This document shows positions 1 to 12,189 of a stretch of DNA of 64,000 bases, piece by piece. Position 1 is the stretch's first letter. Each line of letters starts with the position of its first letter. Below the pieces are notes generated by a model. It did no database searches and was not told where the DNA came from. It worked only from the letters and a program-made list of their open reading frames with translations. A program made the translations under genes and the position numbers. This DNA comes from Chrysopilus asiliformis (Eukaryota; Arthropoda; Insecta; Diptera; Rhagionidae). The DNA lies in the NCBI GenBank assembly GCA_964034945.1, contig OZ035964.1, positions 4,848,895-4,912,894 of the forward strand, given 5' to 3'.

Positions 1-502
1 AGGCAAAAATCTATGTTTTAAAACACCAACCCCCTTTAAGCCCCCCTCCCTCGTTTCCACTTTGGGGTGGAATTTTAAAAAAAACCAACCTTAGTGAGTG
101 TTTACGTGACGGGTGGAACATGCTGTGAGCATTGCGTTGAAGAGTCAGTCTGTCTATCAATCAGTCAATCAGCCACACAGTTTGTCAAACAATCAATCAG
201 TAAGGACTAGAGAGACTAGAAACTAGAGAGTGGACATCAGCACTTAATAGACTGTCCTACTGACAACAGCTGTATCTCAAGAACAGTCTGTAAACAATTT
301 TTCAATTGATTAAAATAACCACGACTTGAAAAATCATGAGTTTTTGAATTATATTAACCGATTTCAGTTATTTTGGCAACTATTTGTAACAAAGAATGGA
401 ATTTTTTAAGATTTTCGCGCTCGTTTGTCATCTTGGCGGCAATTTTTACACGTTCCATTGTCCATTATCTAGATTATAGGCTCTCTAGTCAGGACCAATA
501 AT
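1..502. other. Noncoding, nothing recognised beyond degenerate CAGTCTGT/CAATCAGT repeats
   Basis: AT-rich. Degenerate short repeats of GTCAGTCTGTC and CAATCAGT type lie at about 145-210. No coding signal or RNA gene recognised. Confidence 0.5.
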
Positions 503-896
503 AGTTGCGTTTTTTTAATGTTCTAGAACACGGAACATTAAAAAAACGATCCAGAGTATGTGGGAAATTTCATTGAGTTCGAATGGCAACTAACTTCACG
601 TTGGTTACATCAGTAGGCCGTTACTGCTATATTTTCTTGATATAATCACGATTCGCTATCTCCCATGATTAAAACTATTTCGCTGTCGAACAGAACCAAC
701 AAACCACCAACACAAAATCCTCAATTGAGAATAAAATGTCAGATTTATTATGTTGAAGTTAGCAGCATTTCATTACCGTACATTACCGTATAAAATTTCC
801 CTTTGTTCCAAGCGCTGTTCGAGATGAAAAGGTGGTGCAGGATTTTAAATGGAAAGCTTGTTCTGAACTGCTTCAGAACATTAAAAAAACGCAACT
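503..896. mobile_element. MITE with ~22-bp terminal inverted repeats
   Basis: The left end AGTTGCGTTTTTTTAATG (from 503) is repeated inverted at the right end, about 875-896. An extra internal inverted copy of the same motif occurs near 533-550. About 394 bp, noncoding. Superfamily not determined; target-site duplication unclear. Confidence 0.6.
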
Positions 897-1494
897 AATA
901 GCATTATAGGAATCTGAATCATATTTCATGGGACACTCAAATCCCATATTTTCTAATAGTTATCCACACAATCAGATTTTTTTTATTCAGTGTATTGACA
1001 AATCGAATCGTTGCGGAAAAGAATAAAGTCCTGTGGGAAAACATACCGGATTAAATGACATGGCGACAAAGTAAGTTAGGGTTGATATGTGATAAGTTGA
1101 GAAACCGCCATCCAATCAACCGCATCGACCGACGTCAATCAATGTTTGGCCCCGAAAACTTTAAAATTCCAGACCGATTCCGAAGGACATCAGCATTCCT
1201 AAAAACAATATTCCACTTTATACGTGTGTGTGTGTGTGTGTGTTTGTGTGTCATACTCAATCTGATTCCTTTTCCCGTTGTCATTCCTTTACAATTCCCA
1301 ATTCCTACTTCCGACTCCTCAATCGTCATTTCGAACATAACCTAATATAACCTAACTCCGTCGAATGTTGCAGCTAGCATTTGATTGAATTTAATTGGCC
1401 GAATATTAATTGCTTCGTATGTCAACCACAAAAAAAAAAATGAAAACAGAAAATAAAATGAAAAACTAATTTTCCTAAAGAAAATTCTTAAATT

Positions 1495-2290
1495 CTGATA
1501 TTTAAAAATACATCTGATGTGAACAGTACATGATTTTCTTATAGAAAATCTCCGTTCTTGCGGAACTATAAGACGCCAAATAAAATATTAGCTTATAAAT
1601 ATAAAAATGTGATTTTTTCACAAAATCTGAAATATCTTGATAACGGTAAAAGATATCGATTTACGGTAAAAGGCAAAAATGTAGAGACTTTTATTATCTT
1701 TAATTTTTCTTTTAGCTATTTTTTTTTTCGAAAAACCATTGGTTTACAAAATTGGTTCACAGCAATTCACTTTACCTTTTAGTGAAAATATTTCAAAAAC
1801 GGTAAAATATATCGGATAACGGTAAAACACAAAATGGTGGCAAACATTCTTCTCTGCAATTCATATCGTATATTGAACTACCGGAAACAAGTTATTTTTC
1901 GAGGTAGTCGCATAAAACTGATTTTTTTTTAAACATAACGGCATATCTCGGTAACGGCTTTCGATGTGCAGTTCTAGTGAAAAACAGAAATGTAGAAAAT
2001 TTCATTGTTTCCAAGTTTTATCATACATTAAGACTACTGAAAAACTCGTCGTTTTGGAGTAAATCGCGAAAATCAAAATTTTGAATTAAAAAAGCCACCA
2101 TTTTTGTTACTTCCGGTTAACGGACTTCCACCAAAAGTTTATAGGATCGTCTCATTCCACGACCAAACATGCCTCTAAAATTTTTAGGCTGTAACTCCAG
2201 TAGTTTTTGACAAATCTTCTATACAGACAGACAGACAGATAGACATTTTTTTAATACGACTCCAATCGACTCAGGGGTGCTCGGAAAATG
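1495..2290 (-). repeat. Copy 1 of a ~0.9-kb dispersed repeat (minus orientation)
   Basis: Reverse-complement relative of 17690-18590 and 29270-29945. Shared blocks include GATTTTCTTATA near one end, the TAACCG/TTAC(C)GTTATC motifs in the middle, AACTTTTGGTGGAAGTCCG, and a CAGACAGACAGA stretch at the other end (about 2223-2243). No coding capacity seen; possibly the nonautonomous remains of a transposon. Confidence 0.7.
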
Positions 2291-2518
2291 TTTTTAGGCA
2301 AAATTAAGAGGTCGGATTTTTTCCTAAATACAATACTTTATTATAATGCGTATAAGAAAGTAAAAAATCTTGAAAATATGCGATTTCTCGCAAAAATCAA
2401 GTCTCAAAAGATAAGAATTATAGAGAAAATTACAAGAGATTTTTTTACAACAATTTTCTCAACTATCGGAAAATGTGGAATTAAAGACATGCATTAAAGA
2501 AACAAATTCACTTATGTT

Positions 2519-2760
2519 TAGGGTGACCATACGTCCTGGAATGCCCTGGGTAGTCCGGGACAGTTCGGGAATTAGGCATGTTGTCCCGAAAACGAAACTT
2601 TTGTCCCGGTTGTTTTCAATTTAGTGTTATAATTTTTTATTCGCCGACATTTTACAAAAGAAAAATAGAATCAATCGACATTTGGGACACTGATCGGAAT
2701 TTGGAACATTTACCTTATTCGTCCCTTATCCCCGCCTTCGCCTGAACGCCATTAACGATT
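2519..2760 (+). mobile_element. hAT-like MITE fragment (AGGGTGACC end)
   Basis: Begins AGGGTGACCATACGTCC and carries the GGGACAG...TTGTCCCG...AACTTTTGTCCCGG blocks shared with 17156, 18717, 27853, 34790, 51291 and 56276. The right end is not clear. Confidence 0.55.
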
Positions 2761-3680
2761 TACAGGCAACACGCGAGTAATTGAATTTGAAACTGAGCTA
2801 ATAACTGCCCCCCAAGTTAATCTTCCACACCCCCACCCTTAGCGATTCCCAAATATTTCTCCCCATTCATTCATACATTCTCCATTCAATGTTGTTAAAT
2901 AAAATGATTTGTTGACATAAAAATTTTCAATGGCGATTTAACCGGCGAGACATGCACACTTCTCCCGACAAAAAAAAAAACAAGATTCGGGGCTGAAAGT
3001 GGTTGGGGGGCGGTTGTTGATGCTGAGAGCGAGCGCGATTGGTATATAAATTGAAAAATTGTCCTGTTATTTTTCCTGGTCACTTTTCCTCTCTAATTTT
3101 TGTTGTTTTTCGCTAAATAGAAATTTTTCGTCTGTAAAATTTTTTCAATGTCCCTTTTTTACCACTCACACTTGCTTGGGCTGTTCTTGGATACTTTTAG
3201 AATATTTTTTGATGGCAACACAAGCAACGTAAGTTAGCCTTAATTAAGCCCGACGGCCCTTTTTCGCAAAAAAGAAAAGAAAAAACAAAATTCTCATGTC
3301 GTCCATTAGGAAAATCAAAAAACAAAAATTATCAGTTTCAGAATTACTTCTCGTGGTCTTGGCAACTTGCAGCAGCAGCCGCCACAAAATTCCATCCCCG
3401 AAATTTTCTACCCTCTGCCATTGCCCGATCACCCCCTTGCAGGTTGCCTTGCCATGATATAAAAAAATCAGGAGTTATTGATGGAATTCCCGGACTGAAT
3501 TAACGTATCGAAATTAGAAAAATTCGATGGCCAAGGAATTTTCGGCTGGCCGAGAACTTTCACATTATAACCCTTTTGTTTTCGGTTCCTTTTTACAAGG
3601 ATATTTTGTGATTTTCAGGTGCAAAAAGTTATACTTGCGAGCAGTGGCGCACCGTGAGAAGGGCGGGCGGTGGCCGGCCG
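2760..3680. other. Noncoding, nothing recognised
   Basis: AT-rich with C-rich patches; no conserved coding sequence, RNA gene or transposon end recognised. Confidence 0.45.
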
Positions 3681-3832
3681 GTGCACAGTGTTTCGAGTAG
3701 AACCAATTTTCTTACCGTGGACTTTTAATATTTCAACAATTATATTTTATTAAGAAATAGTTGCCCCATATAAAACTGCTTTATTTTTATTTTCATATTT
3801 TTTTTGTGGATTTCACAGGGTATTAAAGTTGA
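3680..3832 (+). repeat. Dispersed ~150-bp repeat, partner of 60128-60297
   Basis: CACAGTGTTTCGAGT...TATTTTATTAAGAAATAGT...AAACTGCTTTA...GGATTTCACAGGG is shared in order with 60128-60297, with small indels. No coding potential. Confidence 0.7.
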
Positions 3833-4235
3833 TGTTTTTTCTCTACACGAGTAAAACATTTTTTCCATCCCGGAAATATTTTTTTTCGAATTTTTAGAGG
3901 CTTGATCTGAGCAGGAAAAATTTTTCCGAGACCTTTTTCATCCCGCAAATATTTTTCTAGAATTTTTAGAAGCTTGTTCTGAGTAGAAAAAATATTTCCG
4001 AGACCTTTTCTACTCGGGAAATATTTTTTTTTCCAATTTATAGTCTTTTTCTGAGTAGGAAAAATATCTCCGAAACCGTTTCCATCCGGGAAATATTTTC
4101 TTTGAATTTTTAGAGGCTTGGTCTGAGTAGGAAAACTGTTTTCGAAAACTTTTCTAAACGGCATATTTTTTTAAAATTTTTGGAAGACCTTTTCTAATAT
4201 TATTTTGGAGTTTTTAGAAGCTAGTTATCAGCAGG
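3833..4235 (-). repeat. Detached block of the ~72-bp tandem repeat
   Basis: Five to six diverged units of the same sequence family as the main array at 5515-10590 (GAATTTTTAGAGGCTTG...GAGTAGGAAAAATATTTCCGAG). It is separated from the main array by about 1.3 kb of unrelated sequence, and its units are more diverged. Confidence 0.85.
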
Positions 4236-4780
4236 CAAAAGGAAAAATACGCATTTGTGCAAGATTTCGCATTTTTAATTTTCTTGGTTTGGAAAATTAC
4301 AAAAAAAGAAGCGAAAAATGTCAAGTAAGATCGAAAACAACTTTACGCTAATAAATTTGAAAAGAATCTAAAAGAAAATTTCCGATTCAGTTGTGGCTGC
4401 GATTCGGTTCGAATCACGGATCGAAGAAAAAAAAAGCACCCGATAGATGGCGCTGTTAGCCATCAATTCGTGCCAGAAAAGATCCGATGTTACTCACTTC
4501 TCACGGCTCAACCTACTTGGAGGCATAGGAACTTTTTTGTTTGCTGTAGAAAACTCTCATAAATCTGAAATGAAAATAATAAAACTAAAATGAAAATAAT
4601 TAAACTTTTTACAATTTCCGTCTGAAAATGGGAAAAAAGGTTTATTATGCTTGGTACGCATTAATCGCTGTTGGTATTTTACAGTCAAAACAGGGTAAAA
4701 TACAACAAATTCACATTTGGCCGAAAAATTCGAAAAATTCGAAAAATTCGCGGTGATAGGGCGGCCACAGGAAAACTATT
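4236..4780. other. Noncoding, nothing recognised
   Basis: AT-rich, with a small triplication of GAAAAATTC near 4720-4750. No gene recognised. Confidence 0.4.
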
Positions 4781-5154
4781 TCTCCACCCAAAGTAATTCG
4801 AGTTCGTTCCCGCCACCCGCCTGACACTTCTTTCTTGCTGATATTCGTGAGTGTTGTTTTTTGGTGTCTCGCATAATTTTTTATCGAATTTCGTCGGAAT
4901 AAATAAAAAATTCGTTAATTTTTGTGTAATCCATTGATGGAACGGCCGTTCGCTTTCCGGGCATCGTGAAATCATACCACGCCGAAAAGTAATTCGTGCG
5001 CAAGTGCTGTCGGTTTCAGTTTTGTTTCTGGTCGCGTACGGAAGATGAAATTCTCGAACTTTCCGGTGGTTTTATTGTAATGGCGGCGGGGAAAGTGATA
5101 CGCGTATCAAAAATCGAAGGACTGATTTTACATTGTAGGAGTCTGAAAATCCAG
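4780..5154 (+). promoter_or_regulatory. Possible upstream noncoding exon ending in a good splice donor
   Basis: CpG-containing, non-repetitive sequence between repeat blocks, ending in CCAG|GTAGGT at 5154/5155. A reading frame starting at 4996 crosses the donor, with an internal ATGGCGGCGGGGAAAG at 5080. It could be a 5' untranslated or alternative first exon of FoxP, or of another gene, but the encoded peptide is not recognisable and the evidence is weak. Confidence 0.18.
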
Positions 5155-5514
5155 GTAGGTGTTTTGTGCTTTTCGTTTCACAGGAAAAATAAAATGTTTA
5201 ATATATTTGATATTATATATTATATATTTAATATAGAAAAAAAAATATATATCTGTCTGGATCACCATCCGAAAATTTTAATCCTTTTTAGAAATCGGAT
5301 GGTGTAGTAAAAAATATTGGCAAATTTTCCAATTCGCATTTTTTCCCTGTGATTTACATGGGAAGAAATTTCAATACACATTTTCAGCGAATAATGAAGA
5401 AAACGAAAAATACGGACTCTCAGAAAAGATAAAATACGTCACGTATTTAAGGGGAGTGGGGGGTGAACAAACAGAGGTGGTAATATAATAATCACCTTGA
5501 CGTAAATATTTTTT

Positions 5515-8500
5515 AGAGTTTTTAGAAGCCTTTTCTGGGGAGAAAAAATATTTCCGAGAACTTTTCTAAACGGAAAATATTTTTTTGGAGTTTTTAGAGG
5601 CTTGATCTGAGTAGAAAAAATATTTCCGAGACCTTTTCAAACCGGCAAATATTTTTCCCGAGTTTTTAGAGGCTTGTTCTGAGTAGGAAAAATATTTCCT
5701 AGACCTTTCCCATTCGGCGAATATTTTTTTCGAATTTTTAGAGGCTTGTTCTGAGTAGGAAAAATATTTCCGAGAACTTTTCCATCCTGCAAATATTTTT
5801 TTTCGAATTTTTAGAGGCGTGTTCTTAGTAGGAAAAATATTTCCGCGACCTTTTCCAACCGGGAAATATTTTTCGAATTTTCCGAGGCTTGTTATGAGTA
5901 GAAAAAATATTTTCGGGACATTTTCTACTCGGGAAATATTTTTCCCGAGTTTTTAGAGGCTTGTTCTGAGTAGGAAAAATATTTCCTAGACCTTTCCCAT
6001 TCGGCGAATATTTTTATCGAATTTTTAGAGGCTTGTTCTGAGTAGGAAAAATATTTCCGAGAACTTTTCCATCCTGCAAATATTTTTTTTCGAATTTTTA
6101 GAGGCGTGTTCTTAGTAGGAAAAATATTTCCGCGACCTTTTCCAACCGGGAAATATTTTTTTCGAATTTTTCGAGACTTGTTATGAGTAGAAAAAATATT
6201 TCCGAGACCTTTTCTACTCGGGAAATATTTTTCTCGAATTTTTAAAGGCTTGTTCTTAGTAGGAAAAATATTTCCGCGACCTTTTCCAACCGGGAAATAT
6301 TTTTTTCGAATTTTTAGAAGCTTGTTATGAGTAGAAAAAATATTTCCGAGACCTTTTCTACTCGGGAAATATTTTTCTCGAATTTTTAAAGGCTTGTTCT
6401 AAGTAGGAAAAATATTTTCGGGACCTTTTCTACTCGGGAAATATTTTTCTCGAATTTTTAAAGGCTCGTTCTGAGTAGGACAAATATTTCCGAGACCTTT
6501 TCCATCCGGCAAATATTTTTTTCGAATTTTTAGAGGCGTGTTCTTAGTATGAAAAATTTTTCCGCGACCTTTTCCAACCGGGAAATATTTTTTTCGAATT
6601 TTTCGAGGCCTGTTATGAGTAGAAAAAATATTTCCGAGACCTTTTCAAACCGGCAAATATTTTTTTCGAATTTTTAGAGGCGTGTTCTGAGTAGGGAAAA
6701 TATTTCCGAGACCTTTTCCAACCGGGAAATATTTTTTTCGAATTTTTCGAGGCTTGTTATGAGTAGAAAAAATATTTCCGAGACCTTTTCTAAACGGAAA
6801 ATATTTTTTTGGAGTTTTTAGAGGCTTGATCTGAGTAGAAAAAATATTTCCGAGACCTTTTCAAACCGGCAAATATTTTTTTCGAATTTTGAGAGGCTTG
6901 TTCTGAGTAGGAAAAATATTTTCGGGACCTTTTCTACTCGGGAAATATTTTTCCCGAGTTTTTAGAGGCTTGTTCTGAGTAGGAAAAATATTTCCTAGAC
7001 CTTTCCCATTCGGCGAATATTTTTTTCGAATTTTTAGAGGCTTGTTCTGAGTAGGAAAAATATTTCCGAGAACTTTTCCATCCTGCAAATATTTTTTTTC
7101 GAATTTTTAGAGGCTTGTTCTGAGTAGGAAAAATATTTCCGAAATCTTTTCCATCCTGCAAATATTTTTTTTCGAATTTTTAGAGGCGTATTCTTAGTAG
7201 GAAAAATATTTCCGCGACCTTTTCCAACCGGGAAATATTTTTTTCGAATTTTTAGAGGCTTGTTATGAGTAGAAAAAATATTTCCGAGACCTTTTCTACT
7301 CGGGAAATATTTTTCTCGAATTTTTAAAGGCTTGTTCTGAGTAGGAAAAATATTTCCGAAATCTTTTCCATCCTGCAAATATTTTTTTTCGAATTTTTAG
7401 AGGCGTATTCTTAGTAGGAAAAATATTTCCGCGACCTTTTCCAACCGGGAAATATTTTTTTCGAATTTTTAGAGGCTTGTTATGAGTAGAAAAAATATTT
7501 CCGAGACCTTTTCTACTCGGGAAATATTTTTCTCGAATTTTTAAAGGCTTGTTCTGAGTAGGACAAATATTTCCGAGACCTTTTCCATCCGGCGAATATT
7601 TTTTTCGAATTTTTAGAGGCGTGTTCTTAGTAGGAAAAATATTTCCGGGACCTTTTCTCCTCGGGAAATATTTTTCTCGAATTTTTAGAAGCTTGTTCTG
7701 AGTACGAAAAATATTTCCGGGACCTTTTCTACTCGGGAAATATTTTTCTCGAATTTTTAGAAGCTTGTTCTGAGTAGGAAAAATATTTCCGTGACCTTTT
7801 CCATCATGCAAATATTTTTTTCGAATTTTTAGAGGCTAGTTCTGAGTAGGAAAAATATTTCCGAGACCTTTCCCATCCGACGAATATTTTTTTCGAATTT
7901 TTAGAGGCTTGTTCTGAGTAGGAAAAATATTTCCGAGACCTTTTCTATCCAGGAAATATTTTTTTCGAATTTTTAGACGCTTATTCTGAGTAGGAAAAAT
8001 ATTTCCGAGACCTTTTCCATCATGCGAATATTATTTCGAATTTTTAGAGGCTTGTTCTTAGTAGGAAAAATATTTCCGCGACCTTTTCTCCTCGGGAAAT
8101 ATTTTTCTCGAATTTTTAGAAGCTCGTTCTGAGTACGAAAAATATTTCCGGGACCTTTTCTACTCGGGAAATATTTTTCTCGAATTTTTAGAAGCTTGTT
8201 CTGAGTAGGAAAAATATTTCCGTGACCTTTTCCATCATGCAAATATTTTTTTCGAATTTTTAGAGGCTAGTTCTGAGTAGGAAAAATATTTCCGAGACCT
8301 TTCCCATCCGACGAGTATTTTTTTCGAATTTTTAGAGGCTTGTTCTGAGTAGGAAAAATATTTCCGAGACCTTTTCTATCCAGGAAATATTTTTTTCGAA
8401 TTTTTAGACGCTTATTCTGAGTAGGAAAAATATTTCCGAGACCTTTTCCATCATGCAAATATTATTTCGAATTTTTAGAGGCTTGTTCTTAGTAGGAAAA

Positions 8501-10590
8501 ATATTTCCGCGACCTTTTCCAACCGGGAAATATTTTTTTCGAATTTTTAGACGCTTGTTCTGAGTAGGAAAAATATTTCCGAGACCTTTTTCATCCGGCA
8601 AATATTTTTTTCGAGTTTTTAGAGGCTTGTTCTGAGTAGGAAAAATATTTCCGGGACCTTTTCTACTCGCGAAATATTTTTTTCGAATTTTTAGAGGCTT
8701 GTTCTGAGTAGGAAAAATATTTCCGAGACCTTTTCCATCCGGCGAATATTTTTTTCGAATTTTTAGAGGCGTGTTCTGAGTAGGAAAAATATTTCCGAGA
8801 CCTTTTTCATCCGGCAAATATTTTTTTTGAATTTTCAGATCCTTGTTCCGAATAGGAAAAATATTTCCGAGACCTTTCCCATCCGACGAATATTTTTTTC
8901 GAATTTTTAGAGGCTTGTTCTGAGTAGGAAAAATATTTCCGAGACCTTTTCTATCCAGGAAATATTTTTTTCGAATTTTTAGACGCTTGTTCTGAGTAGA
9001 AAAAATATTTCCGAGACCTTTTTCATCCGGCAAATATTTTTTTTTAATTTTCAGATCCTTGTTCCGAATAGGAAAAATATTTCCGAGACCTTTCCCATCC
9101 GACGAATATTTTTTTCGAATTTTTAGAGGCTTGTTCTGAGTAGGAAAAATATTTCCGAGACCTCTTCCATCCGGCAAATATTTTTTTCGAATTTTTAGAG
9201 GCTTGTTCTGAGTAGGAAAAATATTTCCGAGACCTTTTCTATCCAGGAAATATTTTTCTCGAATTTTTAGACGCTTATTCTGAGTAGGAAAAATATTGCC
9301 GAGACCTTTTCCATCATGCAAATATTATTTCGAATTTTTAGAGGCTTGTTCTTAGTAGGAAAAATATTTCCGCGACCTTTTCTCCTCGGGAAATATTTTT
9401 CTCGAATTTTTAGAAGCTTGTTCTGAGTACGAAAAATATTTCCGGGACCTTTTCTACTCGGGAAATATTTTTCTCGAATTTTTAGAAGCTTGTTCTGAGT
9501 AGGAAAAATATTTCCGTGACCTTTTCCATCATGCAAATATTTTTTTCGAATTTTTAGAGGCTAGTTCTGAGTAGGAAAAATATTTCCGAGACCTTTCCCA
9601 TCCGACGAGTATTTTTTTCGAATTTTTAGAGGCTTGTTCTGAGTAGGAAAAATATTTCCGAGACCTTTTCTATCCAGGAAATATTTTTTTCGAATTTTTA
9701 GACGCTTATTCTGAGTAGGAAAAATATTTCCGAGACCTTTTCCATCATGCAAATATTATTTCGAATTTTTAGAGGCTTGTTCTTAGTAGGAAAAATATTT
9801 CCGCGACCTTTTCCAACCGGGAAATATTTTTTTCGAATTTTTAGACGCTTGTTCTGAGTAGGAAAAATATTTCCGAGACCTTTTTCATCCGGCAAATATT
9901 TTTTTCGAGTTTTTAGAGGCTTGTTCTGAGTAGGAAAAATATTTCCGGGACCTTTTCTACTCGCGAAATATTTTTTTCGAATTTTTAGAGGCTTGTTCTG
10001 AGTAGGAAAAATATTTCCGAGACCTTTTCCATCCGGCGAATATTTTTTTCGAATTTTTAGAGGCGTGTTCTGAGTAGGAAAAATATTTCCGAGACCTTTT
10101 TCATCCGGCAAATATTTTTTTTGAATTTTCAGATCCTTGTTCCGAATAGGAAAAATATTTCCGAGACCTTTCCCATCCGACGAATATTTTTTTCGAATTT
10201 TTAGAGGCTTGTTCTGAGTAGGAAAAATATTTCCGAGACCTTTTCTATCCAGGAAATATTTTTTTCGAATTTTTAGACGCTTGTTCTGAGTAGAAAAAAT
10301 ATTTCCGAGACCTTTTTCATCCGGCAAATATTTTTTTTTAATTTTCAGATCCTTGTTCCGAATAGGAAAAATATTTCCGAGACCTTTCCCATCCGACGAA
10401 TATTTTTTTCGAATTTTTAGAGGCTTGTTCTGAGTAGGAAAAATATTTCCGAGATCTTTCCCATCTGGCAAATATTTTTTTCGAATTTTTAGAAGCGTGT
10501 TCTTAGTAGGAAAAATATTTCCGGGACCTTTTCTACTCGGGAAATATCTTTCTCGAGTTTTTAGAAGCTTGTTCTGAGTAGGAAAAATAT
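5515..10590 (-). repeat. Minisatellite array of ~70 units of 72-73 bp with higher-order structure
   Basis: Unit, + strand: GAATTTTTAGAGGCTTGTTC, then TGAGTAGGAAAAATATTTCC, then GAGACCTTTTCCATCCGGCA, then AATATTTTTTTC. Unit length varies mostly in the T run. Higher-order copying is visible: 8041-9334 is repeated from 9335 at a constant offset of 1294 bp (18 units), and 7141 recurs at 7358 (offset 217, three units). Other units recur at offsets of 287 and 1009 bp. Since 72 is a multiple of three, the minus strand stays open for up to 310 codons as a 24-residue repeat (GLGNIFPTQNKPLKIRKKY-type). I regard these as by-products, not genes. Confidence 0.95.
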
Positions 10591-10599
10591 TGAGTAAGA

Positions 10600-11570
10600 A
10601 TATAACACGAATTTCGTGGCTGTAACTCAACTAGTTTTTGAGCAATCTTGTACACAATCTGACAGCAAAAGTTTCAGAGGAACTGCACTAGGCACCGAGG
10701 GCTGAGATTTTCTAATTTTTATTTACTTAGGATTTTATCCGTCGACCTGGTCACTGCCCTGTCTTGCAAATTTAGAACTGTCAAGCAATCAGACTGTCCG
10801 ATCGCCTCTCAATCATTTCCTTGATTTTTTCGAATTGTCTGTTTTTTGAGAATTTTCCACCATAACTAATCCCCCCAGCCTGTCACTGAACCATATTTTA
10901 GTTCATTGTTGTTACTGTTGTTGTCTCAATTTGTTTGTTTATTCATTTCTGTCCTTAAACAGTCTCGACAGGGTGGCAAAACGGACGGCCCTCGGTCCAG
11001 AATTTCGATGCTGTTGCCGCCGTCTCCGTCGCCACCATTGCCGCCCGTAAGTTTCGTCCTTCATCCCTGACACCAAGGTGGCCAATTGTTTCAATATTTC
11101 GACGTTACTTTTTTTGGTAATGGAGGCAACGACAACAATGACTCGACGAAATTCCCAATCGGAGACAGTAACGGAACTATCGTGAGAAGGGAACTGCGAA
11201 CATGCCAGCCGTCCGTGTGTTTTTCGATGGCTGGTAAGCGGCGATTTCCATCTGTGACCATAATGTTTATGTCTCGAATAGGGCAGGTCGGTGTTACAAG
11301 GTAATTGAAATAGAAAAAACGAAAACGCCTGAAATTAGGCAATCGCTTGATGTCAATAGCACATAATTTTCTTATATAAAATAAATAAATAATAATAATA
11401 ATCGGACAATCAAACTTATATATTGGTCTTGATCGATCTACTAGAATTTAGACCCGGATTAGTCCGACTATAAGCTTGAGTGGAAATTAGAGAGCCTAGA
11501 GTAGGGCGGTCTGTGCTTTTCTTTAAAGTTTTTTCTTATCGGAATATGGTTTTCAAAAATTAACAAAAAT
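10600..11570. other. Noncoding, nothing recognised
   Basis: Mixed sequence with GCCGCCGTCTCCGTCGCC near 11010-11030 and (AAT)n near 11390. Reading frames on both strands at 11086-11342 show no family resemblance and I do not call a gene. Confidence 0.4.
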
Positions 11571-11574
11571 ACCA

Positions 11575-12096
11575 TAAGGTCCAGCATTTGGATTCAAATA
11601 CACTTCACAGCCTCCCCTAACTGCTCCCACCACTCGGGCTACTTTTAAATTGGGATATGTTAGGGATGGACCCCCGGCGGGCATCTATGCCGAATTTCAG
11701 ACCAATCGGCTCCGCAGTTTTCCTGCGAAAGAATAACATAAAGGAAAAAATAAGCTTCGAATTCTTTTTGCCTTTTCCTTTCACTGTCCACACCTCCCGA
11801 GCTACTTTTTTTGTATCTGTGTTACAGCTGGACCCTTGATAGTTATCTGCGCCGAATTTCAGGTCAATCGGCTTGGCATTTTTCCCGCAAAAGAGTAACA
11901 TAAGGTAAAAACTAAGCTTCGAATTCACTTTACCCCCTCCCCTTACTCCCCACACCGCTTGGGCTACCATTCAATTGGCCTATGTTGGAACAAGGCCTAT
12001 AGCGAACATCCATGCCAAATTTCAGGACAATCGGTTCAGCCATTTTCATGTGAAACAGATACAGACAGACACCAATTCATTTTGATATATTAGTAT
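11575..12096 (+). mobile_element. RTE-like non-LTR retrotransposon 3' tail with ~160-bp internal repeats
   Basis: Three repeats each contain GGGCTAC...TATGTT...GCCAAATTTCAG..CAATCGG..C..TTTTC.GTGAAA. The last runs into CAGACAGACACCAATTCATT and TATTAGTATGATA. This closing sequence type is typical of arthropod RTE-clade 3' ends (family knowledge). A second copy is at 36475-36955. No reverse transcriptase is present. Confidence 0.65.
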
Positions 12097-12102
12097 GATA
12101 TA

Positions 12103-12188
12103 CAGTAGAACCTGTATAAGCCGGAAACCTAATTAAGCCGGATCCATTTCCTTGTTCCATGTGAGTCCGGCTTACACAAGTTTAACTG
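12103..12188. mobile_element. pogo/Tigger-like MITE, 86 bp, TA duplication
   Basis: TA-CAGTAGAACCTGTATAAGCC ... GGCTTACACAAGTTTAACTG-TA. The inverted ends of CAGTRGAACC type are typical of pogo-like Tc1/mariner elements. It abuts the RTE-like tail on its left, so one inserted next to the other. Confidence 0.6.
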
Positions 12189-12189
12189 T

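Noticed and set aside
5515..10590. Array looked like a CRISPR or a repetitive protein gene on the minus strand
   Set aside because: Units are contiguous with no unique spacers, the genome is eukaryotic, frames break with T-run length, and there are no splice or start signals. Called a minisatellite.
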